From Paenacidovorax monticola (lineage in GTDB: Bacteria; Pseudomonadota; Gammaproteobacteria; Burkholderiales; Burkholderiaceae_C): a stretch of 64,000 nucleotides of DNA. Position numbers and translations under genes: made by a program. The stretch spans positions 2,914,001 through 2,978,000 of the forward strand of contig NZ_CP060790.1 in NCBI RefSeq assembly GCF_014489595.1, in the 5' to 3' direction. Below are positions 8,214 through 26,653 of this stretch, piece by piece; the stretch's first letter is position 1; the number at the start of each line of letters is the position of its first letter. The notes under the pieces are model-generated. The model worked only from the letters and a program-made list of their open reading frames with translations. It searched no databases and was not told the origin of the DNA.

Positions 8214-9115
8214 ATGAGCCGGCAATTCGAATACCTGGGCGACGTGGAGGTGCTGCTGGCGGTGGTGGAGCACGGCTCCTTCACGGCCGCCGCCGCAGCG
8301 CTCTCAACGACCGCCTCGGTGCTCAGCCGCGCGGTGGGGCGCCTGGAGGCCCGCCTGGGACAGCAGCTGATGCGGAGGACGACGCGCCGGATCGGCTTGA
8401 CCGAAGCCGGCCGCCGCTACGTTGAGCAGGCCCGCCACGCGTTCGAGTTGCTGAAGGCGGCAGAGGGGAAGCACAGTCCCAGGGTGCCGTGCTCCGCGGG
8501 CGCATACGCATCAGCGCCCCCACGACCTTCGGGCACTTTCGCCTGCCGGCGCTGCTCCAGCCCTTCCTGGCCCGTCATCCCGGGGTCAGGCTCGAGCTCA
8601 ACATCACCAACCGCAACGTGGACCTCGTGGCCGAAGGCTTCGACATGGCGATCCGCCTGGGCACACTCCCCGACAGCGGCCTGGTGGCGCGCAAGCTGGA
8701 AGATGCCCCGCTCCGGCTGGTGGCCACGCCGGCATACCTGCGAAGGGCAGGCGTACCGCGCACACTGGACGACCTGGCGCAGCATGCCTGCCTGCCTTTC
8801 ATCCTGCCCCGTACCGGCAGGCATGGCGCCTGGTCCTTCCGAGCAGGCCACGACGATGTGGAATGGACCCCGACCTCGGTCATTGAGGTGTCCGATGACG
8901 TGCTGGGCACCGTGTCCCTGGCGGAGCAAGGGATCGGCATCTGCCAGACATACGACTTCATCGTGCGGGACCGGCTGGCCAGCGGCCAGTTCGTCGAACT
9001 GCTGCCGGAACTGGGGGGCCGCACACGTCCCTTCTCGCTGGTCTATGCGCCCCATCGGCACCAATCCGCAGCGGCGCGGGTGCTGATCGCGACGCTGACG
9101 CGCTCGGGGGAGTGA
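8214..9115 (+). CDS. LysR-family transcriptional regulator (apparent frameshift)
   Basis: Repaired length is about 300 residues. The N-terminal winged helix is typical: VLLAVVEHGSFTAAAAALST, then SVLSRAVGRLEARLGQQL and a wing with RRIGLTEAGRRYVEQ. The C-terminal effector domain holds RIRISAPTTFGHFRLPALL and a substrate-binding fold with DLVAEGFDMAIRLGTLPDS, the signature of the common LysR subgroup linked to redox and quinone-type enzymes. The frame breaks at GGGG 8465-8468; one base restores it. It is divergent from the PfpI gene and probably regulates that gene and itself. The ATG at 8214 was chosen because it gives the standard N-terminus. Confidence 0.87.
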
Positions 9116-9163
9116 ACCCATCACAGGTCATCCGCCCAGGAACACCCTGGGCATTTGCCGCCG

Positions 9164-9201
9164 GGCAAAAGAAAACGCCCAGCCTGAAAAGACTGGGCGT
9201 T
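9164..9201 (-). terminator. Terminator downstream of tRNA-Phe
   Basis: Arms ACGCCCAG (9175-9182) and CTGGGCGT (9193-9200) form an 8-bp stem; on the minus strand it is followed by TTTTCTTTT. It ends the tRNA-Phe transcript and may also work weakly in the other direction for the LysR gene. Confidence 0.8.
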
Positions 9202-9208
9202 GTAGTTT

Positions 9209-9284
9209 TGGTGGCCTGGGACGGAATCGAACCATCGACACGCGGATTTTCAATCCGCTGCTCTACCAACTGAGCTACCGGGCC
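9209..9284 (-). tRNA. tRNA-Phe (GAA)
   Basis: A 76-base cloverleaf including encoded CCA. The acceptor stem starts GGCCCGG, the D arm has AGCTCAGTTGG, the anticodon loop reads TTGAAAA with GAA, and the T arm has GGTTCGATTCC. Codes for phenylalanine. Confidence 0.95.
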
Positions 9285-9338
9285 AAGACTGAAATTATAA
9301 CCTGAAAAATAGACCTCTCCAAGAAGACCACGAAAAAA

Positions 9339-10019
9339 TTAGCCGCGCTTGCTGCGCCCCAGGTCCACACCCAGCTGGCGCAGCTTGCGGTAGAGGTGGG
9401 TGCGCTCCAGGCCGGTCTTCTCGGCCACGCGGGTCATGGAGCCACCTTCGCGCGCAAGGTGGAACTCGAAATAGGCCTTCTCGAAGCCGTCGCGCGCCTC
9501 GCGCAGCGGGCGGTCCAGGTCGAAGCCCTGGTGGGCATGCGGCCCCAGGTCGCCCGGCATGGCCACATTCAGCACGGGAATGGCGGCCACCACGTGGTCG
9601 GCCACGGCAGCCATGGGCGTGTGCGCCGCAGCGGATGCTGGCGTGGGGCTGGAACTGTTGCGCGCCAGGCCCTGCTCCACGGCCTTGAGCAGCTTTTGCA
9701 GCGTGATGGGCTTTTCAAGGAAGGAGAAGGCGCCGATGCGGGTGGCTTCCACGGCGGTATCGATCGTGGCGTGGCCGCTCATCATGATGACGGGCATGGT
9801 CAGCAGCCCCGTGGCGGCCCACTCCTTGAGCAGGGTCACGCCGTCGGTGTCGGGCATCCAGATGTCGAGGAGGACCAGGTCGTACACATTGCCCGCACGG
9901 GCAGTGCGGGCCTGGGTCGCGTTCTCCGCGAGATCTACGCTGTGACCTTCGTCGTTGAGGATTTCGGACAGGAGATCCCGAATCCCCAATTCGTCGTCGA
10001 CCACCAGAATGTTTGCCAT
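9339..10019 (-). CDS. NtrX-like response regulator without an AAA+ domain
   Basis: A 226-residue regulator. The receiver domain spans about residues 1-120, with the acidic pair VVDDE near residue 8, phospho-acceptor Asp52 in LVLLDIWMPDTDG and Lys in FLEKPI. After a Pro/Ala linker comes a C-terminal Fis-type helix-turn-helix with GGSMTRVAEKTGLERTHLYR. Classical NtrX carries a central sigma-54-activating AAA+ ATPase; here it is absent, so the protein should act as a simple DNA-binding regulator. It follows the histidine kinase by 40 bases and is its likely partner. Confidence 0.9.
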   Translation of the reverse strand: MANILVVDDELGIRDLLSEILNDEGHSVDLAENATQARTARAGNVYDLVLLDIWMPDTDGVTLLKEWAATGLLTMPVIMMSGHATIDTAVEATRIGAFSFLEKPITLQKLLKAVEQGLARNSSSPTPASAAAHTPMAAVADHVVAAIPVLNVAMPGDLGPHAHQGFDLDRPLREARDGFEKAYFEFHLAREGGSMTRVAEKTGLERTHLYRKLRQLGVDLGRSKRG

Positions 10020-10059
10020 GAGAGTGAAGCGCCTTGTCCTGCAATGCGGTGTTGTGTTG

Positions 10060-12339
10060 TTAAAGCGCCACCGCGCGCTCAGGGGCGAATGATAGCGATA
10101 CTTGCGCCCCCAGCACCATGCCGTTTTCCATACGATTAGCAAGATCGATGCGCGCGCCGTGCTCATCCGCGATTTTTTTCACGACGGCGAGCCCCAGCCC
10201 CGTGCCACGCGGCTTGGTCGTGACGTAGGGCTCGAACGCGCGTTGCAGGATGTGCGGCGGAAATCCGCAACCGCTGTCGCTCACGGTGAGGCGCACGCGG
10301 CGCGACGACTCGCTCCAGCGGGTGCTGATGCGCACCGGCTCCGCGCCGGCCCCCGACTGTTGCACAGCCTGCTCGGTGGCATCCTGGGCGTTTTGCAATA
10401 AATTGTGAATGACTTGGCGCAGCTGCTGCGTGTCGCCCGCAACCGGAGGGCAGCGCGGGTCCAGCTCGGCCACCACGGGCACGGCTGCGTTTTCCGCACC
10501 ATAGAGTTGCAGCACGTCGGTCACGAGCGCATTGATGTCGAGCGCGTGCAGCTCGGCGGCAGGCAGGCGGGCATAGTCGCGGAACTCGTTGACGAGCCGC
10601 TTCATCGCATCCACCTGCTCGACGATGGTGCGCACCGATTTGGCGAGCACGGCCTGTTCGCTTTCGGGCAGTTTGCCGGAGAGCTTCATCTGCAGGCGCT
10701 CCGCCGAGAGCTGAATGGGCGTGAGCGGATTCTTGATCTCATGCGCCACGCGCCGCGCCACTTCGCCCCAGGCCTGTGCGCGCTGGGCCGAGACGATTTC
10801 GGTGATGTCGTCGATGACGAGCAGGCGCGAGGCGTCGGGCAGCTCGGCGCCGCGCACCACCAGGCTGGTGCCGTCGTGCGCGTTGCCGTTGACGGGCGCA
10901 TGCAGCAAGAACGACTGCTGCCAGTGGTCCAGCCCGTGCAGCACGCCGCGGTCGCCCAGGAAAGCGTCGAACTGGCTCTGCACATCCGCCGCGAACTCCG
11001 CCAGGCCAGGCACGTCGGCCAGCGCCCGCCCCACGTAAGCCGCCATGGGCGCACGCAGGATGCGCGTGGCACCGGGGTTGGCGGAGTGGACCACGCCCTG
11101 GGTGTCGAGCACGATCACGCCGGCCGTGAGGTTGTCCAGGATGGTCTGCAGGTTGGCGCGCGCGGCATCCACGTCGCCCATGCTCTGCTCCACGGCGGCG
11201 CGCGCGTCGGCCAGTTGCTGGGTCATGACGGCGAAGGAGCGCGTGAGCCCGCCCAGCTCGTCCTTGCCCTGCAGCGCGGCCTTCGGGGACAGGTTGCCCG
11301 CCGCCACCTCGCGCACGCCCTCGGCCAGCACCAGCAGCGGGCGCGCGAGCTGATTGCCCAGCAGCACGGCCAGCAGCACCGCGCCGAACACGGCCAGGAA
11401 CAGGCTCAGCGTGAGCGTGCCGATGTACATGCGCCGCAGGCCGCCCCGTGCGAGCGCCCGCTCCTGATACTCGCGGTTGGCCTCTTGCACGGCGATGGCA
11501 TTGGCCACGAGCGCGGAAGGCAGCGGCACCGTGGCCTGCAGGTAGCGCGGCTCCAGCAACAGGCCCACGGTGGGCGTGGTCACCAGCACCAGGGTCTTGA
11601 CGCGGGCGTTCTGCGCGGCGGCGGGATCGACGATGTCGTCCAGCCCCTCGATCTGGAACGCGGCCCGCTGCTGCCGCGCATTGCGCAGCTGCTGCTGGCT
11701 GGGGCGCTCGGGGTTGAGCTCGAAACGCGACTGGCCCACGCTGGCCACGGCCTGCCCTCCAGGGTTCCAGAGCACGAGGTCGGTCGCGCCCAACTGGTCG
11801 CGGATGCGCTCAAGCACCAGGCCCGCCGCCGCGTCGGGTACCTGGGCGAGCTGGGCGCTGGCCGTGCGCGTCTTGTTCGCGATGTCGGTGGCGATGGTGT
11901 CCAGCGAGGAGCGTGCCAGGCTCACGCCAGCGGTGAGCGCTCCTTCGACCTTGACGTCGAACCAGCTCTCGATCGAGCGCGAGACGAACTGGTACGACAC
12001 CACATAGATGAGCAGCCCCGGCAGCAACCCCACCACGGCGAAGATGCCCGCCAGCTTGACCAGCAGCCGGCTGCCGAAGCGCCCGCGCTTGAGCCGCAGG
12101 CCCAGCCGCACGGCCACCCAGGCCAGCACCGCCAGCAGCAGCAGCGCCACCAGCACGTTGATGCCGAACAGCCAGGCGTAGTTGCGTTCGTAGAGCGCGC
12201 GGTTGTTGGTGGCCAGCGTGAGCAGGAACATCAGCACCATGCCGATGGCGCACACGATGGCCACGCCCACGCCCACGGCCCAGCGCACGGCGCGCGAGGA
12301 CCGGGCCGCGCTTTGCGACGTCGTGGCGGCGCGGCTCAT
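10060..12339 (-). CDS. NtrY-like membrane sensor histidine kinase
   Basis: A 759-residue inner-membrane sensor kinase. Two hydrophobic segments near residues 20-75 and a third near 95-115 precede a periplasmic sensor, then another membrane span (about 310-335), a HAMP domain, a PAS domain and the kinase core. The phosphorylated His lies near residue 530 in RRVAHEIKNPLTPIQLSAER; the ATP-binding domain has NLLQNAQDAT, DSGCGFP and GTGLGLAVVKKI. Such NtrY kinases respond to nitrogen, redox or envelope signals; the input here is unknown. Its start overlaps the stop of the DUF4390 gene (ATGA), and the response regulator lies 40 bases downstream. Confidence 0.92.
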   Translation of the reverse strand: MSRAATTSQSAARSSRAVRWAVGVGVAIVCAIGMVLMFLLTLATNNRALYERNYAWLFGINVLVALLLLAVLAWVAVRLGLRLKRGRFGSRLLVKLAGIFAVVGLLPGLLIYVVSYQFVSRSIESWFDVKVEGALTAGVSLARSSLDTIATDIANKTRTASAQLAQVPDAAAGLVLERIRDQLGATDLVLWNPGGQAVASVGQSRFELNPERPSQQQLRNARQQRAAFQIEGLDDIVDPAAAQNARVKTLVLVTTPTVGLLLEPRYLQATVPLPSALVANAIAVQEANREYQERALARGGLRRMYIGTLTLSLFLAVFGAVLLAVLLGNQLARPLLVLAEGVREVAAGNLSPKAALQGKDELGGLTRSFAVMTQQLADARAAVEQSMGDVDAARANLQTILDNLTAGVIVLDTQGVVHSANPGATRILRAPMAAYVGRALADVPGLAEFAADVQSQFDAFLGDRGVLHGLDHWQQSFLLHAPVNGNAHDGTSLVVRGAELPDASRLLVIDDITEIVSAQRAQAWGEVARRVAHEIKNPLTPIQLSAERLQMKLSGKLPESEQAVLAKSVRTIVEQVDAMKRLVNEFRDYARLPAAELHALDINALVTDVLQLYGAENAAVPVVAELDPRCPPVAGDTQQLRQVIHNLLQNAQDATEQAVQQSGAGAEPVRISTRWSESSRRVRLTVSDSGCGFPPHILQRAFEPYVTTKPRGTGLGLAVVKKIADEHGARIDLANRMENGMVLGAQVSLSFAPERAVAL

Positions 12340-13010
12340 GGCGCGGTGCGCTCCGGCGCCAGGCGCTGCGTGCGCGACACGAGCATGTTCCAGCCCGAGC
12401 GGCCGCCCACGGCGCTGATCTGGAAGGGACGCGGCAGCTGGGACAGGTCGATCCGGAAGCGCAGTTGCACCACATGGCGCGCATCCTCATCCACCTCGGA
12501 GGCTTCGGCGATTTTCCAGCGCGCGATGCGCTGCAGTGCGGCCAACGCCTCTTCGTAGTCGTCGAAGTTCTGCCCCAGGGCCACACCCAGCCCCGCGTTC
12601 GTGAATGGCGTGGACGACAGGTTCAGACGCCAGCGCCGCGTGAGTGGCTGGTAGGAAAGGCGCAGGTAACGGTGGGCGTGCGCCACGACCTTGTCGGACC
12701 AGTACCAGCGCTCGCGCAGCACCTCGGCCTCGGCGATGAAATACATGGGAATGCCCTTGCGCAGCGCGTCCTCGACCAGATCGGGCAGCTCGAAGCGCAG
12801 GCCCGCGCTGAGCAGGAGCCCGTCGTCCGTGCGCTCAAGCTGCATCTGCACCACCTCACCCGGAGTCTGGGCGAAGGTCGGGGCCCACAGCCCTGGCACC
12901 AGCATCAGCAGCCACAGGGCCAGGCCCCAAGGCAGGGCCCAGCGCCAGCCGCAGCGGCGTTCAGTCGCTGGCCTTTTCCAACAGGGCGTAGAAGAAACCG
13001 TCATGGTCAC
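12336..13010 (-). CDS. DUF4390 family protein
   Basis: A protein of about 224 residues with an N-terminal hydrophobic signal/anchor (ALWLLMLVPGLWAPTFAQ) and a mature domain with LRFELPDLVEDALRKGIPMYF and RYLRLSYQPLTRRWRLNLSS, matching DUF4390. Its function is unknown. Members are usually placed between rsmB and the NtrYX-type genes in Burkholderiales, as here. The annotated start overlaps the end of rsmB by about 50 bases; a later start is possible but would remove part of the signal segment. Confidence 0.82.
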   Translation of the reverse strand: MTMTVSSTPCWKRPATERRCGWRWALPWGLALWLLMLVPGLWAPTFAQTPGEVVQMQLERTDDGLLLSAGLRFELPDLVEDALRKGIPMYFIAEAEVLRERWYWSDKVVAHAHRYLRLSYQPLTRRWRLNLSSTPFTNAGLGVALGQNFDDYEEALAALQRIARWKIAEASEVDEDARHVVQLRFRIDLSQLPRPFQISAVGGRSGWNMLVSRTQRLAPERTAP

Positions 13011-14336
13011 CCGCTGGATTGTCCGGGAGCGCGTCCGGATTGGCCGAATGCCCGGGCATTAAATGCCCCGGAGACGGCAGCAAACGGGCGCCGGTGTTGC
13101 GTGCAAGAAACGCTTGCACCTGCAAGTCGCCCTCGGCACGGAACACGGAGCAGGTGCAGTACAGCAGGCGACCACCCGGCCGCACCAGCGGCCACAGCCG
13201 GTCCAGCAGCCGCGCCTGGATGGCTGCGAGCTGGTCGATGTCGGACGCGCGGCGCAGCCAGCGTACGTCGGGGTGGCGGCGCACGATGCCCGAGGCCGTG
13301 CAGGGCGCGTCGAGCAGGATGGCGTCGAACGGCTCGCCGCCGCACCGCGCCGCCCACCAGTCTTCGGTGTGCGCCGCGTCGGCCGCGACCACCTGGGCCT
13401 GCAGGCCCAGGCGTTGCAGGGTGTCGTGGATGCGCGCGCAGCGCTCGGGGTCCACATCCAGCGCGGTCACCGCCAGTGGGGCGCCGGGCCGCACGGATTC
13501 CAGCAGGTGGGCGGTCTTGCCCCCGGCGCTGCGCAGGCATCGAGCACGCGCAGCGGGCGGCCGTCCGCCGGCCACTCGAGCCCCTGCAGCAGCAGCGGCG
13601 CCGCGCGCTGGGCGGCCAGGTCCTGCACCGACACCCAGCCTTCGGCCCAGCCTGGCAGGGCCTGCACGGGCTGGGCCTGGCGCAGCACCAGTCCCGGGCC
13701 ATCGGCACGATCCGCTTCCATGCTGATAGCACTCAGCGCTTGCTGGTAGCGCTCCACCGTGCATTTTTGCTCATTCACGCGCAGCGCCATGGGCGCCTGG
13801 GCGTTGTTGGCCTGCAGGATTTCGCGCCAGTGCCGGGGGTAGTCCTGACGCAGGCGCTCGATCCACCACAGCGGGTGGTTCCAGCGCGCCTGGGGATCGG
13901 CATCCGTGGCCGCGACCAGGGCTTCGCGCTCGCGCAGGAAGCGGCGCAGACAGGCGTTGAGGAACGGTGCCTGCCGCGCTGCGGCACCGCGCTTGGCGGC
14001 CTCCACGGCCTGGTTCACCAGGGTGAAGGGCTCGTAGGCGGCGGCCTGTGGGTCCCATGCCAGGGCCAGCGCGGTGCACAGCAGCGCGTCCACATGCGGC
14101 GGTGGGTTGCGCGGCGCCAGTTGCCGCCGCAGGGCCTGGGCACGGCCGAGATTGCGCAGCACCTGGAACAGCAGGGCCTGCACACCGGGGCGCAGCCCCG
14201 CAGGCACCGCCGCCAGGGCCACCGTGCCAGACTGGCCGGCCCGGATGGCCTGCAGTGCCTGGGCGGTGGCATCCAGCTGCTGCCACAGGGCCACACTGCT
14301 CCCTGCAGCGCGGGAAGGATGGGAATGGGTCGTCAT
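12961..14336 (-). CDS. rsmB: 16S rRNA (cytosine-967-C5) methyltransferase (apparent frameshift)
   Basis: Repaired length is about 458 residues. The N-terminal NusB-like RNA-binding domain (about residues 15-150) has VNQAVEAAKRG and APFLNACLRRFLRE. The SAM-dependent domain shows LDACAAPGGKT (after repair), LDAPCTASGIVRRHPD with the catalytic PC motif, and YCTCSVFRAEGD with the second catalytic cysteine. The frame breaks in the C-run at 13520-13524, inside the SAM loop itself; one base repairs it. Because the methyltransferase is intact otherwise, an error is more likely than gene loss. It sits between a LemA gene and the DUF4390 gene. Confidence 0.9.
13726..13752 (-). repeat. Dispersed AGCGC-nnnn-AGCTAT-like repeat, copy inside rsmB
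   Basis: On the minus strand AGCGC-TGAG-TGCTAT, with an extra AGCGC on the other side. It is one mismatch from the core shared by copies near 39258, 48081, 50811 and 53892. It is translated as part of QQALSAISMEA in RsmB, which lies in the linker before the methyltransferase domain. Confidence 0.5.
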
Positions 14337-14338
14337 GG

Positions 14339-14872
14339 TCACAGTCCCCGCGCGGGCTTGAAGCCAAAGAGCCAGGCCAGCACGCGGGGCGGGAATTGGG
14401 CGATGGCGGCGTTGTACTGCACCACGGCGTCGTTGAGCTGGCGCGTGGCGAGGGCGTTCTGGGCCTGAAGCTGCTCCCACTGCTGGCGCCAGGTCGCCAC
14501 GGCGGCCGGGCCATCCTCGTCCTCGCGGGCGCGCAGCAGGGCCTGCCAGGCAGCGTCCAGCACGTCGCGCCCGGCCGAGAGCGCGGCGGCCGCGTCCGGC
14601 TGCAGGGGCCGTGCGCGCGCCACGGCCAGCGAGGCGCCGAACTGCGTGACGGCGGCCTGCAGGGCCATGCGCGCCCCCGCGACCGGGCCTTGCGCGCTGG
14701 CGTGCGCGGCGTCGCATTCGCCGAGCATGGCCATCAGGCGCACGAGGTGGGCATCCAGCCCGCCAAAGGCCTGGATCACGCAGGAGCGCAAGCGCACGAG
14801 GCGGTTGTAGGCGCCCACGGTCCAGAAGAGCAACAGGGCAGCGGTGGCCCAGAAAATCGGCGATGACGGCAT
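14339..14872 (-). CDS. LemA-family membrane protein
   Basis: A 177-residue protein. A single N-terminal hydrophobic helix (FWATAALLLFWTVGAYN) precedes the LemA alpha-helical domain: RLVRLRSCVIQAFGGLDAHL and later RQLNDAVVQYNAAIAQFPPR ending LAWLFGFKPARGL, the typical LemA end. The topology is usually with the C-terminal domain outside the cytoplasm. Function is unknown in general. It is separated from rsmB by two bases, suggesting co-transcription. A second, lipoprotein-type LemA lies at 38624. Confidence 0.82.
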   Translation of the reverse strand: MPSSPIFWATAALLLFWTVGAYNRLVRLRSCVIQAFGGLDAHLVRLMAMLGECDAAHASAQGPVAGARMALQAAVTQFGASLAVARARPLQPDAAAALSAGRDVLDAAWQALLRAREDEDGPAAVATWRQQWEQLQAQNALATRQLNDAVVQYNAAIAQFPPRVLAWLFGFKPARGL

Positions 14873-14925
14873 GGGGGATACCGGTGCGGCGTGTGGCCTG
14901 CGGCCCGGCCCAGAGAGAGGTCCAA

Positions 14926-14969
14926 ACAAAAACGCTCCCGGCCTGCCGGTGCGACAGGGCGGGAGCGGT
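14926..14969 (-). terminator. Terminator of the rpoBC operon
   Basis: On the minus strand the arms CCGCTCCCG and CGGGAGCG flank a GC-rich loop and are followed by TTTTTGTTT. It lies 20-60 bases after the rpoC stop and is a strong intrinsic terminator. Confidence 0.82.
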
Positions 14970-14988
14970 TCAAGCGGTCGCCAGAGGC

Positions 14989-19221
<4,233 letters not shown>

Positions 19222-19242
19222 GTGACTCTTCCCCTTTTCCAA

Positions 19243-23367
<4,125 letters not shown>

Positions 23368-23591
23368 GAGATCTCCGGGCAAAGACATGGAATAGGGTCT
23401 TCGACGACTACTGACCCACAAGGGCGCATCCTTGCGGGCTTGGCGGTTGGCCACTACCAACCATGGCGGACGGCGATGCATTGCACATCGCCCGAACCAA
23501 GGCATCTTCTGCTGTCGGGTTTGTCAGAAGACACTAGAAAGCAGCCTGCGGGGCCGCTTTCTGGTGCACTCTGGACACGCGTTCCATAAGC

Positions 23592-23626
23592 GCCAAAGGC
23601 TGGAGGCCCTTGCGGAACCTCCAGCC
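23592..23626 (-). terminator. Attenuator hairpin between rplL and rpoB
   Basis: On the minus strand GGCTGGAGG pairs with CCTCCAGCC (23598-23606 and 23618-23626), a 9-bp stem, followed by only a TTT run. It lies just after rplL, where E. coli has a leaky attenuator that sets the ratio of L7/L12 to polymerase. A partial terminator here is inferred from position and structure. The remaining 23368-23591 shows no gene. Confidence 0.6.
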
Positions 23627-23642
23627 CTGGAGACAAGGCCGA

Positions 23643-24023
<381 letters not shown>

Positions 24024-24072
24024 TTTGATTTCCTAACAATTGGTTTAGAGGGGGGACGTCTGCAGGGCTGCC

Positions 24073-24579
24073 TCAGGCAGCTGCAGGTTCGCCTTCGCCT
24101 TTCTTGGCCGCCAGGGCACCCAGCACCACGGCGGTGCGGGAGATAGGCGACTTCAGCAAGCCACACAGCTGGGCCAGCAGCACTTCCTTCGAAGGGATAT
24201 TGGCCAGTTGCTTCACGCCGTTCACGTCCAGGGCCTTGCCCGCGAAAGCGCCGCCGCGAATCACCAGCTTGTCGTTGGTCTTCGCGAAATCGGCCACCAC
24301 CTTGGCGGCGGCCACAGCGTCTTCGGAGAAGCCATAGATCAGAGGACCGGTCATCTGGTCGGCCACCACGTCGAACTGGCTGCCAGCCACAGCACGGCGG
24401 GCCAGGGTGTTCTTCAGAACACTCAGGCTCACACCCTTGCTGCGGGCGTCAACGCGCAGTTTGGTCATGTCGGCGACCGTGATGCCACGGTATTCCGCGA
24501 TCACAAGCGTTTGAGCTTTAGCGGCGAGGCTGGTCACTTCATTGATGACCGCTTCTTTCTCACTGCGATTAAGACTCAA
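24073..24579 (-). CDS. rplJ: 50S ribosomal protein L10 (TTG start)
   Basis: A 168-residue protein that anchors L7/L12 dimers to the large subunit. Typical blocks: [32 protein letters not shown] and [14 protein letters not shown]. The start codon is TTG at 24577-24579, with a strong AAGGAG ribosome site six bases upstream and no better ATG; this weak start fits a gene that represses its own translation. The 232-base leader is described separately. Confidence 0.97.
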   Translation of the reverse strand: MSLNRSEKEAVINEVTSLAAKAQTLVIAEYRGITVADMTKLRVDARSKGVSLSVLKNTLARRAVAGSQFDVVADQMTGPLIYGFSEDAVAAAKVVADFAKTNDKLVIRGGAFAGKALDVNGVKQLANIPSKEVLLAQLCGLLKSPISRTAVVLGALAAKKGEGEPAAA

Positions 24580-24811
24580 GGTCTACTCCTTAAATTGCGC
24601 AGTCCGGGAAACCCCTTCCTGCGCGCTCTTTGTTGCAGCGACCAACTGTTGAGGAACATTCATTCCATCTGCAGCGGGATCGCCATCTGCGTTGGCTCCG
24701 TGGATTTAAATGCAGCCAGCCTGCATACCAACGGTCTTGGATGGCCCGGCGCATCGCTGCACCGGCCCACCACCGAGGCCCCCTGATCGGGCGCCTCAAG
24801 ATTTCGCGCGA
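24580..24811 (-). promoter_or_regulatory. rplJ leader (likely L10-binding autoregulatory region)
   Basis: A 232-base gap between rplA and rplJ with no ORF. Long leaders here bind the L10-L12 complex to repress rplJL translation in many bacteria. Several inverted repeats are present (for example TGCAGGCTGGCTGCA). A possible promoter TTGGTA-N17-TAAATC also lies in it. Function is inferred from position. Confidence 0.5.
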
Positions 24812-25507
24812 TTACGCTGCGATGGATTGCGTGTCCACGCGGACGCCAACGCCCATCGTGGACGACACGGCGACCTTGCGCAGGTACAGGCCCTTGCTCG
24901 AAGCGGGCTTGGCCTTGTTCAGGGCGTCGATCAGCGCAGCCAGGTTGCCCTGCAGCTTGTCGTTGTCGAACGAGCGACGGCCGATGGTGCTGTGCACGAT
25001 ACCGGCCTTGTCCACGCGGAACTGAACCTGACCCGCCTTGGCGTTCTTCACGGCCGTGGCCACGTCGGGCGTCACCGTGCCGACCTTGGGGTTCGGCATC
25101 AGGCCGCGCGGGCCGAGGATCTGGCCCAGCGTACCCACCACGCGCATCGCATCGGGGGCGGCGATCACCACGTCGAACGGCATGTCACCGGCCTTCACCT
25201 GGGCGGCGAGGTCGTCCATGCCCACCACGTCGGCGCCAGCAGCCTTAGCCTCTTCAGCCTTGGCGCCCTGCGCGAACACGGCCACGCGGGTGGTCTTGCC
25301 GGTACCGTTGGGCAGCACCACGGCGCCACGCACCACCTGGTCCGACTTCTTGGCATCGATGCCGAGCTGCACAGCCACGTCGATGGACTCATCGAACTTG
25401 GCGGTAGCGGCTTCCTTCACGATCGCCACGGCCTCTGCAAAAGCGTACAGCTTGGTGCTGTCAACCTTGCCTTGCAGGGCTTTTTGCTTCTTCGTCAGCT
25501 TTGCCAT
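24812..25507 (-). CDS. rplA: 50S ribosomal protein L1
   Basis: A 231-residue ribosomal protein of the L1 stalk. It starts [13 protein letters not shown] and shows the RNA-binding and family blocks [55 protein letters not shown], and [17 protein letters not shown]1 also represses its own operon by binding the rplKA leader. It begins two bases after the rplK stop, so the two are a tight pair. Confidence 0.98.
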   Translation of the reverse strand: MAKLTKKQKALQGKVDSTKLYAFAEAVAIVKEAATAKFDESIDVAVQLGIDAKKSDQVVRGAVVLPNGTGKTTRVAVFAQGAKAEEAKAAGADVVGMDDLAAQVKAGDMPFDVVIAAPDAMRVVGTLGQILGPRGLMPNPKVGTVTPDVATAVKNAKAGQVQFRVDKAGIVHSTIGRRSFDNDKLQGNLAALIDALNKAKPASSKGLYLRKVAVSSTMGVGVRVDTQSIAA

Positions 25508-25509
25508 GA

Positions 25510-25941
25510 TCAGAGACCCTCCACCGTCACGCCCATGGAACGGGCAGAGCCAGCCAGCGTACGCACTGCGGCGTCCACATCGGCTGCGTTCATGTCCTTC
25601 AGCTTGGTCTTGGCGATCTCTTCCAGCTGGGCGCGGGTGATCTTGCCGACCTTGGTCTTCAGCGCATTGGAAGAACCCTTTTCGAGCTTGATGGCCTTCT
25701 TGATCAGCGTGGTCGCCGGAGGCGTCTTGATGATGAAGGTGAAGCTCTTGTCCGCGAACGCCGTGATCACGACGGGCAGGGGCAGGCCAGGCTCGACACC
25801 TTGGGTCTGGGCGTTGAACGCCTTGCAGAATTCCATGATGTTGAGGCCGCGCTGACCGAGCGCAGGGCCGATCGGGGGGGACGGGTTGGCCTTACCAGCT
25901 GGCACTTGCAGCTTGATGAAGCCGACGATTTTCTTCGCCAT
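25510..25941 (-). CDS. rplK: 50S ribosomal protein L11
   Basis: A 143-residue ribosomal protein at the GTPase-associated centre, needed for factor action and the stringent response. It begins [20 protein letters not shown], then [20 protein letters not shown], both family signatures, and ends with [13 protein letters not shown]. It is of normal length. It follows nusG by 119 bases, a gap that likely holds the L1-binding leader. Confidence 0.98.
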   Translation of the reverse strand: MAKKIVGFIKLQVPAGKANPSPPIGPALGQRGLNIMEFCKAFNAQTQGVEPGLPLPVVITAFADKSFTFIIKTPPATTLIKKAIKLEKGSSNALKTKVGKITRAQLEEIAKTKLKDMNAADVDAAVRTLAGSARSMGVTVEGL

Positions 25942-26060
25942 GTTTGCTCCTTGCGGGTGATGACGCCGGGCCGCACTGCGGTCCGGCTCCCCGGGGTTAC
26001 CGACTCCTACTTACCATTCGCGCCGAGTCGAGAAAAGCGCGAAATCCTTGCGTTGCCCGC

Positions 26061-26653
26061 TCAGGTCTTCTCGACCTGGGCGAACTCCAATTCGACGGGT
26101 GTCGATCGGCCGAAGATCATGACCGACACACGCACCCGGTTCTTCTCGTAGTTGACCTCTTCCACCGAGCCATTGAAGTCGGTGAAAGGACCTTCCTTGA
26201 CGCGGACCAGTTCGCCGACCATGAACTCCACCTTGTGGCGGGGCTTGTCGGTACCTTCCTGCATCTGGCTGACGATCTTCTGGACCTCGTCTTCGGAGAT
26301 GGGGCGGGACGGTTCTTGGCACCGCCGACGAAGCCCGTCACCTTGTTCGTGTGCTTCACGAGGTGCCAGGTATCGTCGTCCATGACCATCTCGACGAACA
26401 CGTAGCCGGGAAAGAGGCGGCGCTCGGTGGTCTTGCGCTGGCCATTCTTCATCTCGACGACCTCTTCGGTCGGCACCAGAATGCGCCCGAACTTGCCCTG
26501 CATGCCGGAGCGTGCGATGCGCTCCGCGATGTTCCGCTCCACGGCCTTTTCCATGCCGGAGTAGGCATGGACGATGTACCAGCGCAGATCGGGATTCACC
26601 GCCGCGGCAGCAGCTGCCGCTTCCGTTGCGCCCGTTTCGACGGTACCAGTCAT
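26061..26653 (-). CDS. nusG: Transcription elongation factor NusG (apparent frameshift)
   Basis: Repaired length is about 197 residues. The NGN domain has [38 protein letters not shown] and [11 protein letters not shown]; the C-terminal KOW domain has [20 protein letters not shown]. The frame breaks at GGGG 26301-26304 in the linker between them ([10 protein letters not shown] instead of AKNRPAPISEDE); one base restores it. NusG is essential in most bacteria, so a real break is unlikely. Its start overlaps the secE stop (TAATG), showing translational coupling. Confidence 0.93.
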
